A stretch of DNA of 64,000 bases. It comes from PMP191F sp047602185. Its GTDB lineage: Bacteria > Bacteroidota > Bacteroidia > Chitinophagales > Chitinophagaceae. The DNA is taken from NCBI GenBank assembly GCA_047602185.1, contig JASGHY010000001.1, forward strand, positions 620,001-684,000, given 5' to 3'. Position 1 is the first letter of the stretch, and every line of letters starts with the position of its first letter. A program made the position numbers and the translations under genes. The notes under the pieces were generated by a model, which did not search any database, was not told where the DNA came from, and saw only the letters and a list, made by a program, of their open reading frames with translations. This document shows, piece after piece, positions 63,088 to 64,000 of this stretch.

Positions 63088-63119
63088 AAAAAAGAGGTCT
63101 TTATAGAGGCCTCTTTTTT
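63088..63119. terminator. Bidirectional terminator between NTF2-like and DUF2461 genes
   Basis: A 13-bp stem with one G-U pair (AAAAAAGAGGTCT against its partner) and a 6-base loop, ending in seven T on the plus strand and starting with six A. It touches the stop codon of the DUF2461 gene. Confidence 0.85.
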
Positions 63120-63817
63120 TATTGGTTGATGCCGTTGCTGTCTGTTGTTAACACCTCGCTCATATAGTCGAAAAAGGGACGCATGGATTTGAAGGTGAGG
63201 TCTGCTTCTTTCAGGAAATCTTTGCTCAAAACCTCTTCGTCAGAGAAATGCCTGATGAGCAGGAATTGTTTGTAACGCAGCAGGTCTATGGCTTCATGAT
63301 CACTATCAAAGCCCTGTGGTGCAGTCTTCAATTGTTCTCCCTTTAATGTCTGGAACATGGAGACAAACTGTTTGTTCTTTAGTATTTTTCTCAGCGGTGC
63401 TGCATCAAAAGCTACCTCATCCCTTATGCGTTTAAGATCTGCAGGAACAGGTCCCCAGAAACCACCGGCAATATAACTGTTGCCTTGTTCAAGATGGAAG
63501 TAATAACCGCCACGGCGGTATTTTGTGGCTCTTTTAAAGTTGCCGCTCCAGTTGGTTTTATAAGGTGTTTTATCTTTTGAAAAACGGGTATCCCTGTAAA
63601 TGCGGTGCAGGCTTTTTTTGCCTGAAGGAGTATCTATTACATCGTGGACAGAAAGTTTTACGAGCAGGGCTTCCGCAAAGACCTCTACCAGTTGCAATTC
63701 CTGCAGGTAAGTTGCTTTGCGCTCATTGAACCATTCTCTATTGTTGTTCTTTTTCAGCTTGTTTAAAAAGTTGAAACCTGACTGGTGAATGCGGATGTCC
63801 TCTTGTTTTATTGCCAT
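63119..63817 (-). CDS. DUF2461 family protein
   Basis: A 232-residue cytoplasmic protein of the DUF2461 family (YgzB-independent, widespread in Bacteroidota; function unknown). Family features are FLNKLKKNNNREWFNERK near 18-35, RIYRDTRFSKDKTPYKTNW near 76-95, GGYYFHLEQGNSYIAGGFW and RHFSDEEVLSKDF. The ATG at 63817 is preferred over the open frame to 63901 because the -7 match TATCTTTG at 63830-63823 lies just upstream and the ABC-F stop is at 63891. Confidence 0.9.
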   Translation of the reverse strand: MAIKQEDIRIHQSGFNFLNKLKKNNNREWFNERKATYLQELQLVEVFAEALLVKLSVHDVIDTPSGKKSLHRIYRDTRFSKDKTPYKTNWSGNFKRATKYRRGGYYFHLEQGNSYIAGGFWGPVPADLKRIRDEVAFDAAPLRKILKNKQFVSMFQTLKGEQLKTAPQGFDSDHEAIDLLRYKQFLLIRHFSDEEVLSKDFLKEADLTFKSMRPFFDYMSEVLTTDSNGINQ

Positions 63818-63890
63818 AGTTGCAAAGATATTGGTCTTGTAGTACTGAGCATTGAAAATTGAGTAGCGAATTGACCTGTTAGGTCCAGGG

Positions 63891-64000
63891 TTAAAGATCA
63901 ATTGTTCGCTGAATATTGATCTGCTCCAGGAAATAGGTGTCGTGCGATACTGCGATCAGCGTGCCCCTGTATTCATTAATGGCATTCGTGAGAATTTCAA
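63891..64000 (-). CDS. ABC-F type ATPase, C-terminal end only
   Basis: Only the last 35 residues are inside the window. They read EILTNAINEYRGTLIAV then SHDTYFLEQ, which is the sequence just after the D-loop with the H-loop (switch) histidine of an ABC ATPase, and end IQRTIDL at a TAA (63891-63893). The RGTLIAVSHD pattern is typical of ABC-F proteins (EttA/Uup group), soluble twin ATPases acting on ribosomes or DNA. The remainder lies beyond the right edge. The last few residues vary too much in the family to tell the subgroup. Confidence 0.75.
   Translation of the reverse strand, partial: EILTNAINEYRGTLIAVSHDTYFLEQINIQRTIDL

Overview
The window looks like a chromosomal segment of a Bacteroidota bacterium, most likely family Chitinophagaceae (inference; no database was searched). 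The signs are two secreted proteins with type IX secretion (T9SS) C-terminal domains, an outer-membrane beta-barrel receptor with a carboxypeptidase-like N-domain, DUF2723 and GH92 proteins, LptE next to a sigma-54 activator and MiaB, and promoters of the Bacteroidota type (TTTG, about 20 bp, TAnnTTTG). No rRNA, tRNA, prophage, transposase or CRISPR array was found. About 57 protein genes are supported, and both window edges cut a gene (secG on the left, an ABC-F ATPase on the right).

Layout. 1-4.8 kb: minus-strand block miaB, sigma-54 activator, lptE, acidic TPR protein, secG. 5-12.6 kb: TonB-dependent receptor; folC; a TonB-like protein with a small membrane protein; TSUP and EamA transporters. 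13-20.7 kb: a giant T9SS-exported CotH/lamin-tail protein, then DinB-like, DUF4349 and unknown genes. 20.7-26 kb: AraC regulator with an S41 peptidase, a secreted alpha/beta hydrolase, a short SSB and a zinc-ribbon protein. 26-31.7 kb: a response regulator and a hybrid histidine kinase ending tail to tail, a tag-ydcF pair, mtaB. 31.7-36.7 kb: DUF4258, plsC, priA. 36.7-41 kb: a redox cluster (NTF2-like, aldo/keto reductase, flavodoxin lipoprotein, TAT aldo/keto reductase) facing an AraC regulator. 41-53.9 kb: NAD(P)-binding protein facing murB, a YdcF-like protein, a VWA / ExbD-like / MoxR-type ATPase operon, a DUF2723 membrane protein, AlkD-like glycosylase. 54-64 kb: GH92 glycosidase, M19 dipeptidase, an HxlR/metallo-hydrolase pair, acyltransferase, a small T9SS protein, an NTF2-like protein, DUF2461 and the ABC-F tail.

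The most unusual content lies between genes. At least ten intergenic stretches, up to about 530 bp each, are built from short arrays of degenerate seven-base words. About 18 word families occur, most repeated three to five times at a period of exactly 7 bp. The arrays are joined by a short connector (GGAATACAAG-like), recur in similar order at separate loci, and follow one polarity rule: GTGA-type words on the left, TCAC-type words on the right, often with an inverted connector pair or a palindrome in the middle. Arrays frequently start at the stop codon of a neighbouring gene, and one supplies the last codons and stop of folC. This resembles in period the heptanucleotide tandem repeats of filamentous cyanobacteria, but the mixed families, fixed order and dyad arrangement look distinct. 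Its function is unknown.
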